Below, in pieces: positions 56,500 through 64,000 of a stretch of DNA of 64,000 nt (its first letter is position 1; the number at the start of each line of letters is the position of its first letter). The translations under genes and the position numbers were made by a program. The stretch spans positions 1,798,001-1,862,000 of the forward strand of contig NC_010407.1 of assembly GCF_000069225.1 (NCBI RefSeq), in the 5' to 3' direction. This DNA is from Clavibacter sepedonicus. GTDB lineage: Bacteria > Actinomycetota > Actinomycetes > Actinomycetales > Microbacteriaceae. The notes beneath the pieces were generated by a model. That model made no database searches. It saw nothing but the letters and a program-made list of their open reading frames with translations, and was not told the DNA's origin.

Positions 56500-59006
56500 A
56501 CCTTGTCGATCGTGCGCCCCGCGGTGGATCGCCTGACGCCCGCGGTCTCGCGCGCGAGGGCCTCGAGCTCGTCCGCCCCGATCTTCGCGTCGACCTCGAG
56601 CTTGTCGCGCACCTTGCCGTCGACCTGCACGACGGCCGTGACCGTGGTCTGCACGAGCAGGTTGCGGTCGGCCTTGCGCCAGCCCGCGAAGGCCACCGAG
56701 CCCTCGCGACCGAGGCGCTTCCACATGTCCTCCGCGGTGTACGGCGCGAACAGGCTCAGCGCGACGGCCACGACCTCCGTCGCCTCGCGCACCGCCGCGT
56801 CGCCGCCGCCCGGACCCTGGTCGATGGTCTTGCGGATCGCGTTGACCAGCTCCATCGTGCGCGCGATGACGACGTTGAACTTGAACGCCTCGAGCATGCC
56901 GGGCGCCTCGGCGAGGAACCGGTGGGTGACGCGGCGGAGAGCTTCGTCCCCCGTCTTCCACTCGACCTCGGGCGCACTCGTGATGTCGCCCGTGAGGCGC
57001 CACGCCCGCGCCAGGAACTTGGCGGAGCCGGACGGGGAGACGTCCTCCCAGTCGATGTCGTCCTCCGGCGGGCCGGCGAACGCCATCGTCAGGCGGATGG
57101 CGTCGACGCCATGGCGGTCCATCTCGGATCCGAGGTCGACGCCGCCCTTGCTCTTCGACATCTTGCTGCCGCCGGAGAGCACCATGCCCTGGTTGAGCAG
57201 CGCGCTGAACGGCTCGGTGAAGGTGACGTAGCCGAGGTCGAACAGCACCTTCGTGATGAAGCGCGAGTACAGCAGGTGCAGGATGGCGTGCTCCACGCCG
57301 CCCACGTACTGGTCGATGGGCGCCCAGCGGTCGGCGTCGGCCGGGTCGAACGCCTTCGTGGCGTCGTTCGGCGACAGGAAGCGCAGCCAGTACCAGGAGC
57401 TGTCCATGAACGTGTCCATGGTGTCAGGGTCGCGCGTGGCGGGGCTGCCGTCGACGGGACTCGGCACGTTCGACCACGCGGTGGCCGCCGCGAGGGGCGA
57501 CTTGCCCTTCGGCGTGAGGTCGAGCCCCTCGGTGTCGGGCAGGCGCACGGGCAGCTGGTCCTCGGGCACGCGGATCTCGCTGCCCTCGGCGTCGTAGACG
57601 ATGGGGATGGGCGTGCCCCAGAAGCGCTGGCGGGAGATGAGCCAGTCGCGCAGACGGTAGTTCTTCGCGGCGCGGCCGCGGCCCTCCGCCTCGAGCTGCT
57701 CGATGACGCGCTTGATGGCGGGCTGCTTGCTCAGCCCGTTGAGGGATCCGGAGTTGATGAGGCGGCCCTCGCCGGGCAGCGCGACGCCCGTGCGACCGGG
57801 CAGCACCTCCTCGAGGTCCGGCAGCTCGCCGTCCTCGGGGATGATGCGGATGGCGCCCGTGACGGGCTGCGTGGTGTCGACCACCACGCGCACCGGCAGG
57901 TCGAAGGCGCGCGCGAAGTCGAGGTCGCGCTGGTCGTGCGCGGGGACGGCCATGACCGCGCCCGTGCCGTAGTCGGCGAGCACGTAGTCGGCTGCCCAGA
58001 CGGGGATCCGCTCGCCGTTGACCGGGTTGATCGCCGTGAGGCCGAGCGGGATGCCGGTCTTCGGGCGGTCGGTGGTGGATCGCTCGATCTCGTTGAGGCG
58101 CTGCGTGCGCTCCAGGTAGCCGCGGAACGACTCGCGGACCTCCTCCGACGCGCCCTCCACGAGCTCGGCCGCGAGGTCGCTGTCGGGCGCGACGACCATG
58201 AAGGTCGCGCCGTGCAGCGTGTCCGGGCGCGTGGTGAAGACCGTGACGGGCTCGTCGCGACCCTCGACGACGAAGTCGACCTCGGCGCCGATCGAGCGGC
58301 CGATCCAGTTGCGCTGCATGCTGAGGACCTTGGCGGGCCACGTGCCCTCGAGCTGGTTGAGGTCGTCGACGAGGCGGTCGGCGTAGTCGGTGATGCGCAG
58401 GTACCACTGCGTGAGCTTCTTCTTGACGACCACGGCACCCGAGCGGTCGGACGTGCCGTCGGGCAGGACCTGCTCGTTAGCGAGCACCGTCTGGTCCACC
58501 GGGTCCCAGTTGACCCAGCTGTCCTTGCGGTAGGCGAGGCCCTTCTCGTGCATCTTGAGGAACAGCCACTGGTTCCACCGGTAGTACTCGGGGTCGCTCG
58601 TGTGCAGCTCGCGCTCCCAGTCGAAGGAGAGGCCGTAGCGCTTCATCGACTGCTTCTGCGTCTCGATGTTGGCGTAGGTCCACTCGCGCGGGTCGACGCC
58701 GCGCTTGATGGCGGCGTTCTCGGCGGGCAGGCCGAAGGAGTCCCAGCCGATGGGGTGCAGCACGTTGAAGCCCTGCTGACGCCAGTAGCGCGCGACCGCG
58801 TCGCCGAGCGCGAACGCCTCCGCGTGACCCATGTGCAGGTCGCCCGAGGGGTACGGGAACATGTCGAGGATGTACTTGCGGGGGCGGCTGTCGCTCGCGT
58901 CCGGCGTGCGGAACGGCTGCTCGCGCTCCCAGACCTCCGACCACTCGGCCTCGATGGCGCGGAAGTCGTAGGTCTCGCCGGGGGTGTCGGGGGTCTCGTG
59001 TGCCAA
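56448..59006 (-). CDS. leuS: Leucyl-tRNA synthetase
   Basis: Charges tRNA-Leu. Class I enzyme of 852 residues. The HIGH motif is HMGH in [15 protein letters not shown] (about 52-66), the KMSKS motif is SKMSKSKGG (about 620), and a CP1 editing domain (about 225-420) is present. The final 19 residues lie in the 55-nt repeat shared with the left end of the adjacent island, so the present C-terminus may have been supplied by the element; it differs from the displaced one by one residue (TPAP against APAP). Confidence 0.97.
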   Translation of the reverse strand: MAHETPDTPGETYDFRAIEAEWSEVWEREQPFRTPDASDSRPRKYILDMFPYPSGDLHMGHAEAFALGDAVARYWRQQGFNVLHPIGWDSFGLPAENAAIKRGVDPREWTYANIETQKQSMKRYGLSFDWERELHTSDPEYYRWNQWLFLKMHEKGLAYRKDSWVNWDPVDQTVLANEQVLPDGTSDRSGAVVVKKKLTQWYLRITDYADRLVDDLNQLEGTWPAKVLSMQRNWIGRSIGAEVDFVVEGRDEPVTVFTTRPDTLHGATFMVVAPDSDLAAELVEGASEEVRESFRGYLERTQRLNEIERSTTDRPKTGIPLGLTAINPVNGERIPVWAADYVLADYGTGAVMAVPAHDQRDLDFARAFDLPVRVVVDTTQPVTGAIRIIPEDGELPDLEEVLPGRTGVALPGEGRLINSGSLNGLSKQPAIKRVIEQLEAEGRGRAAKNYRLRDWLISRQRFWGTPIPIVYDAEGSEIRVPEDQLPVRLPDTEGLDLTPKGKSPLAAATAWSNVPSPVDGSPATRDPDTMDTFMDSSWYWLRFLSPNDATKAFDPADADRWAPIDQYVGGVEHAILHLLYSRFITKVLFDLGYVTFTEPFSALLNQGMVLSGGSKMSKSKGGVDLGSEMDRHGVDAIRLTMAFAGPPEDDIDWEDVSPSGSAKFLARAWRLTGDITSAPEVEWKTGDEALRRVTHRFLAEAPGMLEAFKFNVVIARTMELVNAIRKTIDQGPGGGDAAVREATEVVAVALSLFAPYTAEDMWKRLGREGSVAFAGWRKADRNLLVQTTVTAVVQVDGKVRDKLEVDAKIGADELEALARETAGVRRSTAGRTIDKVIVRAPKIVSITTTPAP

Positions 59007-59104
59007 GGGCGCTCTCGATTCGATGCGGGGGTCGCGGCCGTGAAGGCCTCGACAAGACTAGTGAACGCGCGGGGCCCGTCCCGAACGGGTGGGAGGGGTC
59101 CGGA

Positions 59105-60574
59105 TCAGGCCGGGTGGGGCGCCCTGGGGAGGGGCGGGCCCGGTGACTCCACGTGATCGCGAAGGGACGGGACGTGACCCGCGCGGAGGGCGGCCAGGAG
59201 CGGCGCCGCCTTCACGCGCACCTCGTCGAGCTCCTCCTCGGGGACGGACAGCGCGGTGATCCCGCCCCCGGCACCGACCGTGGCGCGGCCGTCCGTGACG
59301 ACGACCGAGCGGATCACCATGGCGAGGTCGACGCGGCCGTCGTCGCCGAACCATCCGAACGCGCCCGCGTAGACGCCGCGGGGTCCGCCCTCGAGCGCCC
59401 GGAGGATGCCGACGGCGGCGGACTTCGGGGCGCCCGTCATGGATCCCGCCGGGAACAGGGCCCGCACGGCGTCGAGGGCGGACACGCCGGGCGCGAGCTC
59501 CCCCTCGACGCGGCTCACGAGCTGGTGCACCTGCGCGTAGGCCTCCACGGCGAACAGGCTCGTGACCCGGACGGATCCGAGCACGCAGACGCGGCTGAGG
59601 TCGTTGCGCATGAGGTCGACGATCATGACGTTCTCCGCACGCTCCTTGTCGCTCGCGAGGAGCTCGGCGCGTGCGCGGACGTCGGCCGCGGGATCCGCGT
59701 GGCGGGGGCGCGTGCCCTTGATGGGCATGGTGCGCAGCGTCCCGCGCGCGTCGACCTCGACGAAGCGCTCGGGCGACGCGCTGACCAGCGCCGTCGAGCC
59801 CACCCGCAGGAAGGCGCCGTGGTGCGTCGGGCTCAGGGTGCGGAGGGCGAGGTGCACGCGGACCGGGTCGACGCGGCCCGGGACGGACGCGCTGTTGGTG
59901 AGGCACAGCTGGTACGCGTCGCCGCGGCGGATGGACTCCTGGCAGGAGCGGATCAGGTCGAGGTACGCGGCGTCGTCATGGCGCCAGACGGGGGATGCGG
60001 GGACGTCGTCGCCGGCATGGGCGGCCGGGGCGCGAGCGCCGGATGAGGTGACGCGGGCCATCTCCTCCTCCACGGCGAGCGGCCACGCGTCCCCCGCTCG
60101 CGCGACGGCCCAGACCTCACCCGCCGCGTGGTCGAAGGCGAGGAGACGGTCGACGCGGATGGCAGCGGCCGGCACGGAGGCGTCGACCTCGGGTGCGCTC
60201 GGCGGGGCGTGATGCAGCGGCACAGTCTCGCTCCAGGCGTCGTGCGGGATCCAGCCGACGAGGCCCAGGCGGAAAGCCAGGCCGTCCGGGAGCGCGTCGA
60301 CCTCGACGTCGACCTCGGAGGGGGCGGAGGGTGTCGCGGCGGACGCGGGCAGCAGCTCCGCCAGCCCCGCAAAGACGCCGTGGGGCCACTCAGCGACCGT
60401 GCCCGCCGACACCGCCAGGTAGCTCCAGCCCTCCCCCGCCGAGTCGTCGAGCCAGGCCACGTCGCCGGCCGACTCCGCGGCGAAGAGGGCGAGGAAGACC
60501 GACTCCGGGTCGTGCCATCCCGCCAGCCGCCGCCCGATGACCGGCCGCGCGGCGCGCGCCTCGCCCTCGTGCAT
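59105..60574 (-). CDS. pabB: Aminodeoxychorismate synthase component I
   Basis: Chorismate-binding enzyme of 489 residues making aminodeoxychorismate for folate synthesis. The chorismate-binding domain covers about 200-470, with IKGTRPRHADPAADVRARAEL, DLMRNDLSRVC and PAGSMTGAPKSAAV intact. The pabC-like gene is divergent and adjacent, favouring PabB over anthranilate synthase TrpE. Confidence 0.88.
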   Translation of the reverse strand: MHEGEARAARPVIGRRLAGWHDPESVFLALFAAESAGDVAWLDDSAGEGWSYLAVSAGTVAEWPHGVFAGLAELLPASAATPSAPSEVDVEVDALPDGLAFRLGLVGWIPHDAWSETVPLHHAPPSAPEVDASVPAAAIRVDRLLAFDHAAGEVWAVARAGDAWPLAVEEEMARVTSSGARAPAAHAGDDVPASPVWRHDDAAYLDLIRSCQESIRRGDAYQLCLTNSASVPGRVDPVRVHLALRTLSPTHHGAFLRVGSTALVSASPERFVEVDARGTLRTMPIKGTRPRHADPAADVRARAELLASDKERAENVMIVDLMRNDLSRVCVLGSVRVTSLFAVEAYAQVHQLVSRVEGELAPGVSALDAVRALFPAGSMTGAPKSAAVGILRALEGGPRGVYAGAFGWFGDDGRVDLAMVIRSVVVTDGRATVGAGGGITALSVPEEELDEVRVKAAPLLAALRAGHVPSLRDHVESPGPPLPRAPHPA

Positions 60575-60627
60575 GGTCGGCCTCCCGGTGTCGTGAGCGC
60601 ACCCGGCGGCCGCCTAGCCTCAAGGGT

Positions 60628-61446
60628 ATGAGTTCCGAGACGATCCTCCGGTGGACCGCGGCGGGCTGGGCGGCGGAGGCCGCGGATCCCGCCGGTGGAG
60701 GAGCCGAGGAGCCTCGACCGGCCGGCCACCGGGTGCTCGCAGCCGACTCGTTCCTCGTCGAGGAAGGCCGCGTGCTCGCGCTCGACGTGCACCGCCAGCG
60801 GTTCCTGGCCTCGCTGCGCCTGCAGTCGGCGGCCGTGCCGGATCCCGCCGCCTTCCTCGACGCCGCGGTGCGGGTGCTTCCCCGCGACGGCGCGTGGTTC
60901 CCGCGCGTGGAGGCGCTGCGCGGTCCCGACGGCGACGTCGCGAGGCTCCTCATCCGGCCCGCGCCGGAGCGCACGGCCTTGGTGGTGCTCCGCGATCACG
61001 ACGGCCCGGATCCGCGCACGATGCCGCGCGTCAAGGGACCCGATCTGCACGCGCTCGGCGCCCTGCGCAGCCGCGCGGCCCGGTTCGGCGCGGGCGAGGC
61101 GGTGATCCTCGCGGACGACGGCACGATCGTGGAGGGCGCCTACAGCGCGATCCTGTGGTGGCACGGCGACGCCCTCGCCGTCGTCGAGGGCGACGTGCCG
61201 CGGATCCCGAGCGTCACGGAGCGCAGCATCGTCGCCCTCGCGACGGCCCTCGGTATCGACGTGCTGCACGAGCGGGCGCGGCCCTCGGACCTCGACGGCC
61301 GCGAGGTCTGGGCCGTCAGCGCGCTGCACGGGATCCGCCTGGTGCGCGGGTGGATTGACGGCCCGGCCACCGCGGCCGAGCCCGGCCGGGTGCGGGCCTG
61401 GCGCACGCGGCTGGACGCGCTGCGGCGCGAGCTGCCCGCGGGCTGA
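60628..61446 (+). CDS. pabC: Aminotransferase class IV, likely 4-amino-4-deoxychorismate lyase
   Basis: PLP-dependent enzyme of 272 residues. The PLP Lys is probably in RVKGPDLHALGALR (about residue 136), and the DGTIVEGAYSAILWW motif follows. It splits aminodeoxychorismate into p-aminobenzoate and pyruvate. Assignment to PabC rests on the divergent pabB neighbour; a D-amino-acid or branched-chain aminotransferase is less likely. Confidence 0.82.
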   Translation: MSSETILRWTAAGWAAEAADPAGGGAEEPRPAGHRVLAADSFLVEEGRVLALDVHRQRFLASLRLQSAAVPDPAAFLDAAVRVLPRDGAWFPRVEALRGPDGDVARLLIRPAPERTALVVLRDHDGPDPRTMPRVKGPDLHALGALRSRAARFGAGEAVILADDGTIVEGAYSAILWWHGDALAVVEGDVPRIPSVTERSIVALATALGIDVLHERARPSDLDGREVWAVSALHGIRLVRGWIDGPATAAEPGRVRAWRTRLDALRRELPAG

Positions 61447-61455
61447 GGCGCGCTC

Positions 61456-61473
61456 GCCCCGGGCTCGCGGGGC
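61456..61473. terminator. Hairpin between pabC and cydC
   Basis: GCCCCG-GGCTCG-CGGGGC, 6-bp stem in the 31-nt gap between convergent genes; weak but well placed. Confidence 0.4.
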
Positions 61474-61477
61474 CGGA

Positions 61478-63148
61478 TCACTCCGCGACGCGCAGCTGCA
61501 CCGTCCTGTCCACGAGGTCGTCGGGCACCTCCGTGTGCGTGAGCAGGAGCACCCCGCGGCCGTGGTCGCGGGCGGCGACGAGCACGTCCCGCAGCACCGC
61601 GCGGGCCTGCTCGGCGTCCACGTCCGCCGTCGGCTCGTCGAGCACGAGCACCGGGAAGTCGGCGAGCAGGGCCCGCGCCAGGTCGATGCGCTGCGCCTGC
61701 CCGCCGGAGACGAGTCCGCCGCGGTCACCCACGCGCGCGTCGAGGCCGCCCCGATCGGCGGCCCACCCCGCGAGGCCCACGCGCGCGAGCACGCCGACGA
61801 GCTCGTCGTCGGTCGCGCCATCGCGGGCGAAGAGCAGGTTCTGCCGGATGCTCGCGTCGAAGAGGTGCGGCGCTTGCTCGCAGAGGCCGACGATCCGCCG
61901 CACGGCCGACGGCGGCATAGACCTGGCGTCCCGCCCCTCCAGCTCGTAGGCGCCGCGCGACTCGAGGAACCGCGCGAGGGCGGCCGCGAGCGACGACTTC
62001 CCGGATCCGCTCGGGCCGCGCACGACCACCGTCTCCCCCGGCCGCACCACGAGCGAGACCGGCGCGAGGGCGTCCTGCCCGGCTCCCGGCCAGCGCGTGA
62101 CCAGGTCGCGGACCTCGAGCGTCGTGCCCCGGGCCGGTGCGGCGACGGGGACGGGGTCCGCGTCGGCGCGCACCGGCTCCCGCGGGATCTCGTCGGGCAC
62201 CGACTCCGGCACGACACCCGCCACGCGGGCGGCGCTCGTGCGCACGCGCCGCCACGCCTGCACCGCGAGGGGCACCGCCGTCGCCTGCTCGACGAGCGCG
62301 AGCGGCACCAGCGCGGCCAGCGCGAGCCACGCGGGATCCAGCGCGCCGGACGCGAGCCCCGGCACGCCCTGCAGCACGGTCCAGCCGGCGACCACGCCCG
62401 TGCCGGCGAGCACGACGCCCGTGGTGATGCCCGCCGCGGAGGCGCTCCGGAGCTCCGCGCGCCGGAGGTCGGCCGCGGCCCGGTCGATCGCGGCGAGGCG
62501 GTCGTCCACCGCCCCGAACGCGGTCAGCACGTCGAGGCCGCCGACGAGGTCGAGCACGAGGTCCTGCAGCAGGGCGCGGAGCGGCGCGATCCGCGTCTCG
62601 GTGCGCCCCGCGAGCGCGGTGGTCGCGCCGACCCCGACGACGAGCGCGACCGCGAGCGCGACGAGCAGGGCGATCCCCGCCGCGGGCAGCACCGCCCAGA
62701 CGACCGCGACGCTCGCCGCCTGCACGAGCACCGACACCGCGAGCGGCTGGACGACGCGCAGCGGCAGGTCCTGGAGCCGGTCGACGTCGCCGACGAGCCG
62801 GGTGAGGAGGTCGCCGCGGCGCGTGTCGCGGAGCCCGGCGGGCGCGAACGGGAGGAGCCGCTCGAAGACGCCCACGCGCAGCGTCGCCAGCGCGCGGAAG
62901 GCCGCGTCGTGGCTCGTGATGCGCTCGAGGTAGCGGAACGCGGCCCGCCCGAGCGCGAACGCGCGGACCCCGACGATCGCCATGCCGAGGAACAGGATGG
63001 GCGGCTGCTCGGACGCGCGCGTGATGAGCCAGGCCGAGGTCGCGAGGAGCGCGACCGCGGCGACGGCGCTCGCGAGACCGGCGAGGAGCCCGGGCAGGGC
63101 GCGCCGGGCGGGCGGCTGCGCGAGCCGGAGGACGTCGTCGCGGTTCAC
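61478..63148 (-). CDS. cydC: ABC exporter subunit CydC
   Basis: Half of the CydDC glutathione/cysteine exporter needed for cytochrome bd assembly. 556 residues: six membrane helices (about 15-320) and an ATPase domain with Walker A GPSGSGKSSLA, signature VSGGQAQRIDLARALL and Walker B LVLDEPTAD. The start overlaps the cydD stop (ATGA). Confidence 0.9.
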   Translation of the reverse strand: MNRDDVLRLAQPPARRALPGLLAGLASAVAAVALLATSAWLITRASEQPPILFLGMAIVGVRAFALGRAAFRYLERITSHDAAFRALATLRVGVFERLLPFAPAGLRDTRRGDLLTRLVGDVDRLQDLPLRVVQPLAVSVLVQAASVAVVWAVLPAAGIALLVALAVALVVGVGATTALAGRTETRIAPLRALLQDLVLDLVGGLDVLTAFGAVDDRLAAIDRAAADLRRAELRSASAAGITTGVVLAGTGVVAGWTVLQGVPGLASGALDPAWLALAALVPLALVEQATAVPLAVQAWRRVRTSAARVAGVVPESVPDEIPREPVRADADPVPVAAPARGTTLEVRDLVTRWPGAGQDALAPVSLVVRPGETVVVRGPSGSGKSSLAAALARFLESRGAYELEGRDARSMPPSAVRRIVGLCEQAPHLFDASIRQNLLFARDGATDDELVGVLARVGLAGWAADRGGLDARVGDRGGLVSGGQAQRIDLARALLADFPVLVLDEPTADVDAEQARAVLRDVLVAARDHGRGVLLLTHTEVPDDLVDRTVQLRVAE

Positions 63149-64000
63149 GGCGCCACCTGCGCGCGCCAGGCGGGCTCGGGCGCGATGCGCGCGGGAGGGG
63201 CGGCGACGGCGCGCGAGTCGGGGACCTGCGGGGCCGCGTCCGCGTCGGATCCGCCGCCCAGCGGCAGCTCGGCGTCCGCCGCCCGCACGAGCGCGCCGCG
63301 GTGGGTGACGACCACGACGGCGCGACCCTGGTCGGCGAGCGCGCGGATCCCGGCGGCGAGGCGCTCCTCGGTCGCGGCGTCGAGGGCGGAGCTCGGCTCG
63401 TCGAGCAGCACGAGCGGGCAGTCGAGGGCCATCGCGCGGTGCGCGGCGCGCGCGACGGCGACCCGCTGCGCCTGCCCGCCGGACAGCCCCTGCCCGCCGA
63501 CGCCGAGCACGAGGTCGGGGTCGATCCCGCCAGCCGCCGCGAGCGCGAGGGCCCGCCGCACGAGCGCGTCATCGGGATCCGCGACGCCCAGCGCCACGTT
63601 CTCGCGCACGGTGCCCGCCACGAGCCCCGGCCGCTGCCCCGCCCACGCGATCTCGGTCGGGACGGGCGGGCGCGGCGCGGAAGCCTCCGCGCCGCCCGAC
63701 CAGCCGATGGTGCCCTCCGCGGGCAGCTGCCCGCGGATCGCGGCGAGGAGCGAGGACTTGCCGACCCCGCTCGGCCCGGTCACGGCCGTGACGCGCCCGC
63801 GCGGGAAGGTCGCCTGGATCCCCGCCAGCACGGGACGGCCGTCGCGCGAGACGGCCAGGTCGCGGATCACGAGCGCGTCGCCCGCGGGAGCCGTCGCGGC
63901 CTCGCCGCCCGGCACGGGGCGCGACGCCCGGGCGGCCCGGTCCTCCTCGAGGATCCCGAGCACGTCGTCGGATGCCGCGACGCCCTCCGCCGCCGCGTGG
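63145..64000 (-). CDS. cydD: ABC exporter subunit CydD, N-terminal part beyond the window
   Basis: C-terminal ATPase part (about 284 residues inside the window); the frame is open to the window edge. Walker A GPSGVGKSSLLAA, signature LSGGQAQRVAVARAA and Walker B LVLLDEPSSAL are intact. Partner of CydC encoded immediately downstream. The membrane domain lies outside the window. Confidence 0.88.
   Translation of the reverse strand, partial: HAAAEGVAASDDVLGILEEDRAARASRPVPGGEAATAPAGDALVIRDLAVSRDGRPVLAGIQATFPRGRVTAVTGPSGVGKSSLLAAIRGQLPAEGTIGWSGGAEASAPRPPVPTEIAWAGQRPGLVAGTVRENVALGVADPDDALVRRALALAAAGGIDPDLVLGVGGQGLSGGQAQRVAVARAAHRAMALDCPLVLLDEPSSALDAATEERLAAGIRALADQGRAVVVVTHRGALVRAADAELPLGGGSDADAAPQVPDSRAVAAPPARIAPEPAWRAQVAP

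Noticed and set aside
59105..60574. Anthranilate synthase TrpE
   Set aside because: The neighbour is a PabC-type lyase and no trp genes are near, so PabB is preferred.

Overview
The window is a stretch of high-GC chromosome from a Gram-positive actinobacterium, most likely a Clavibacter-like member of the Microbacteriaceae. The basis is the G+C-rich codon use, many 4-nt ATGA overlaps, and the actinobacterial order recO-uppS / era-corC-ybeY-phoH-HIT-rsmE-dnaJ-hrcA / hemW / lepA / rpsT-holA-comEC-comEA / leuS. An IS481-family element of about 1.07 kb, a type known from Clavibacter, agrees with this. No tRNA, rRNA, CRISPR array or prophage was recognised. Species assignment is inference.

Layout. 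1-7.1 kb: a glycan-use cluster (GH3 glycosidase cut by the window edge, LacI regulator, GH2 glycosidase, SDR dehydrogenase broken by a frameshift), with a LacI-type operator on the promoter of the GH2 gene. 7.2-8.5 kb: a tetR plus paired SMR efflux operon with a palindromic operator. 9.0-11.6 kb: a sulfide/persulfide detoxification operon (CoA-disulfide-reductase-like protein with rhodanese domain, free rhodanese, CstR-type sensor) behind a perfect C5G5 palindrome. 11.6-15.2 kb: a decayed accessory stretch with serine-recombinase and transposon-ATPase relics, an NmrA-like gene, a HYR fragment and an intact IS481 element inserted in a palindrome.

15.2-40.3 kb is mostly housekeeping: glyS, a Gfo/Idh/MocA oxidoreductase, uppS, recO, a TRIC channel, leuA with a three-leucine leader peptide, an mprF-like gene overlapping an esterase gene, a two-component system, era to dnaJ, a frameshifted hrcA with a CIRCE-like site, hemW and small enzymes. 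40.7-44.1 kb holds four tandem paralogous genes for secreted proteins of about 260 residues. Each is built of about five short 'Y..W...G.P.P' modules, ends in Cys, and is followed by a hairpin. I cannot assign this family a function.

44.2-54.7 kb: lepA, an ECF sigma factor with a membrane partner, an epimerase-amidohydrolase pair, a NUDIX gene, rpsT, holA, a frameshifted comEC and comEA. 54.9-56.5 kb: a small A+T-rich insertion at the 3' end of leuS, flanked by two 55-nt near-identical copies of that end. It carries one gene, a CBS-pair protein with a HEPN-like C-terminus (R-x4-H), and is a candidate minimal defence island. 56.4-64 kb: leuS, divergent pabB and pabC, and cydC with the end of cydD.

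Three conserved genes (the SDR, hrcA and comEC) each carry an apparent single extra base. Whether these are real mutations or sequence errors cannot be settled from the sequence alone.
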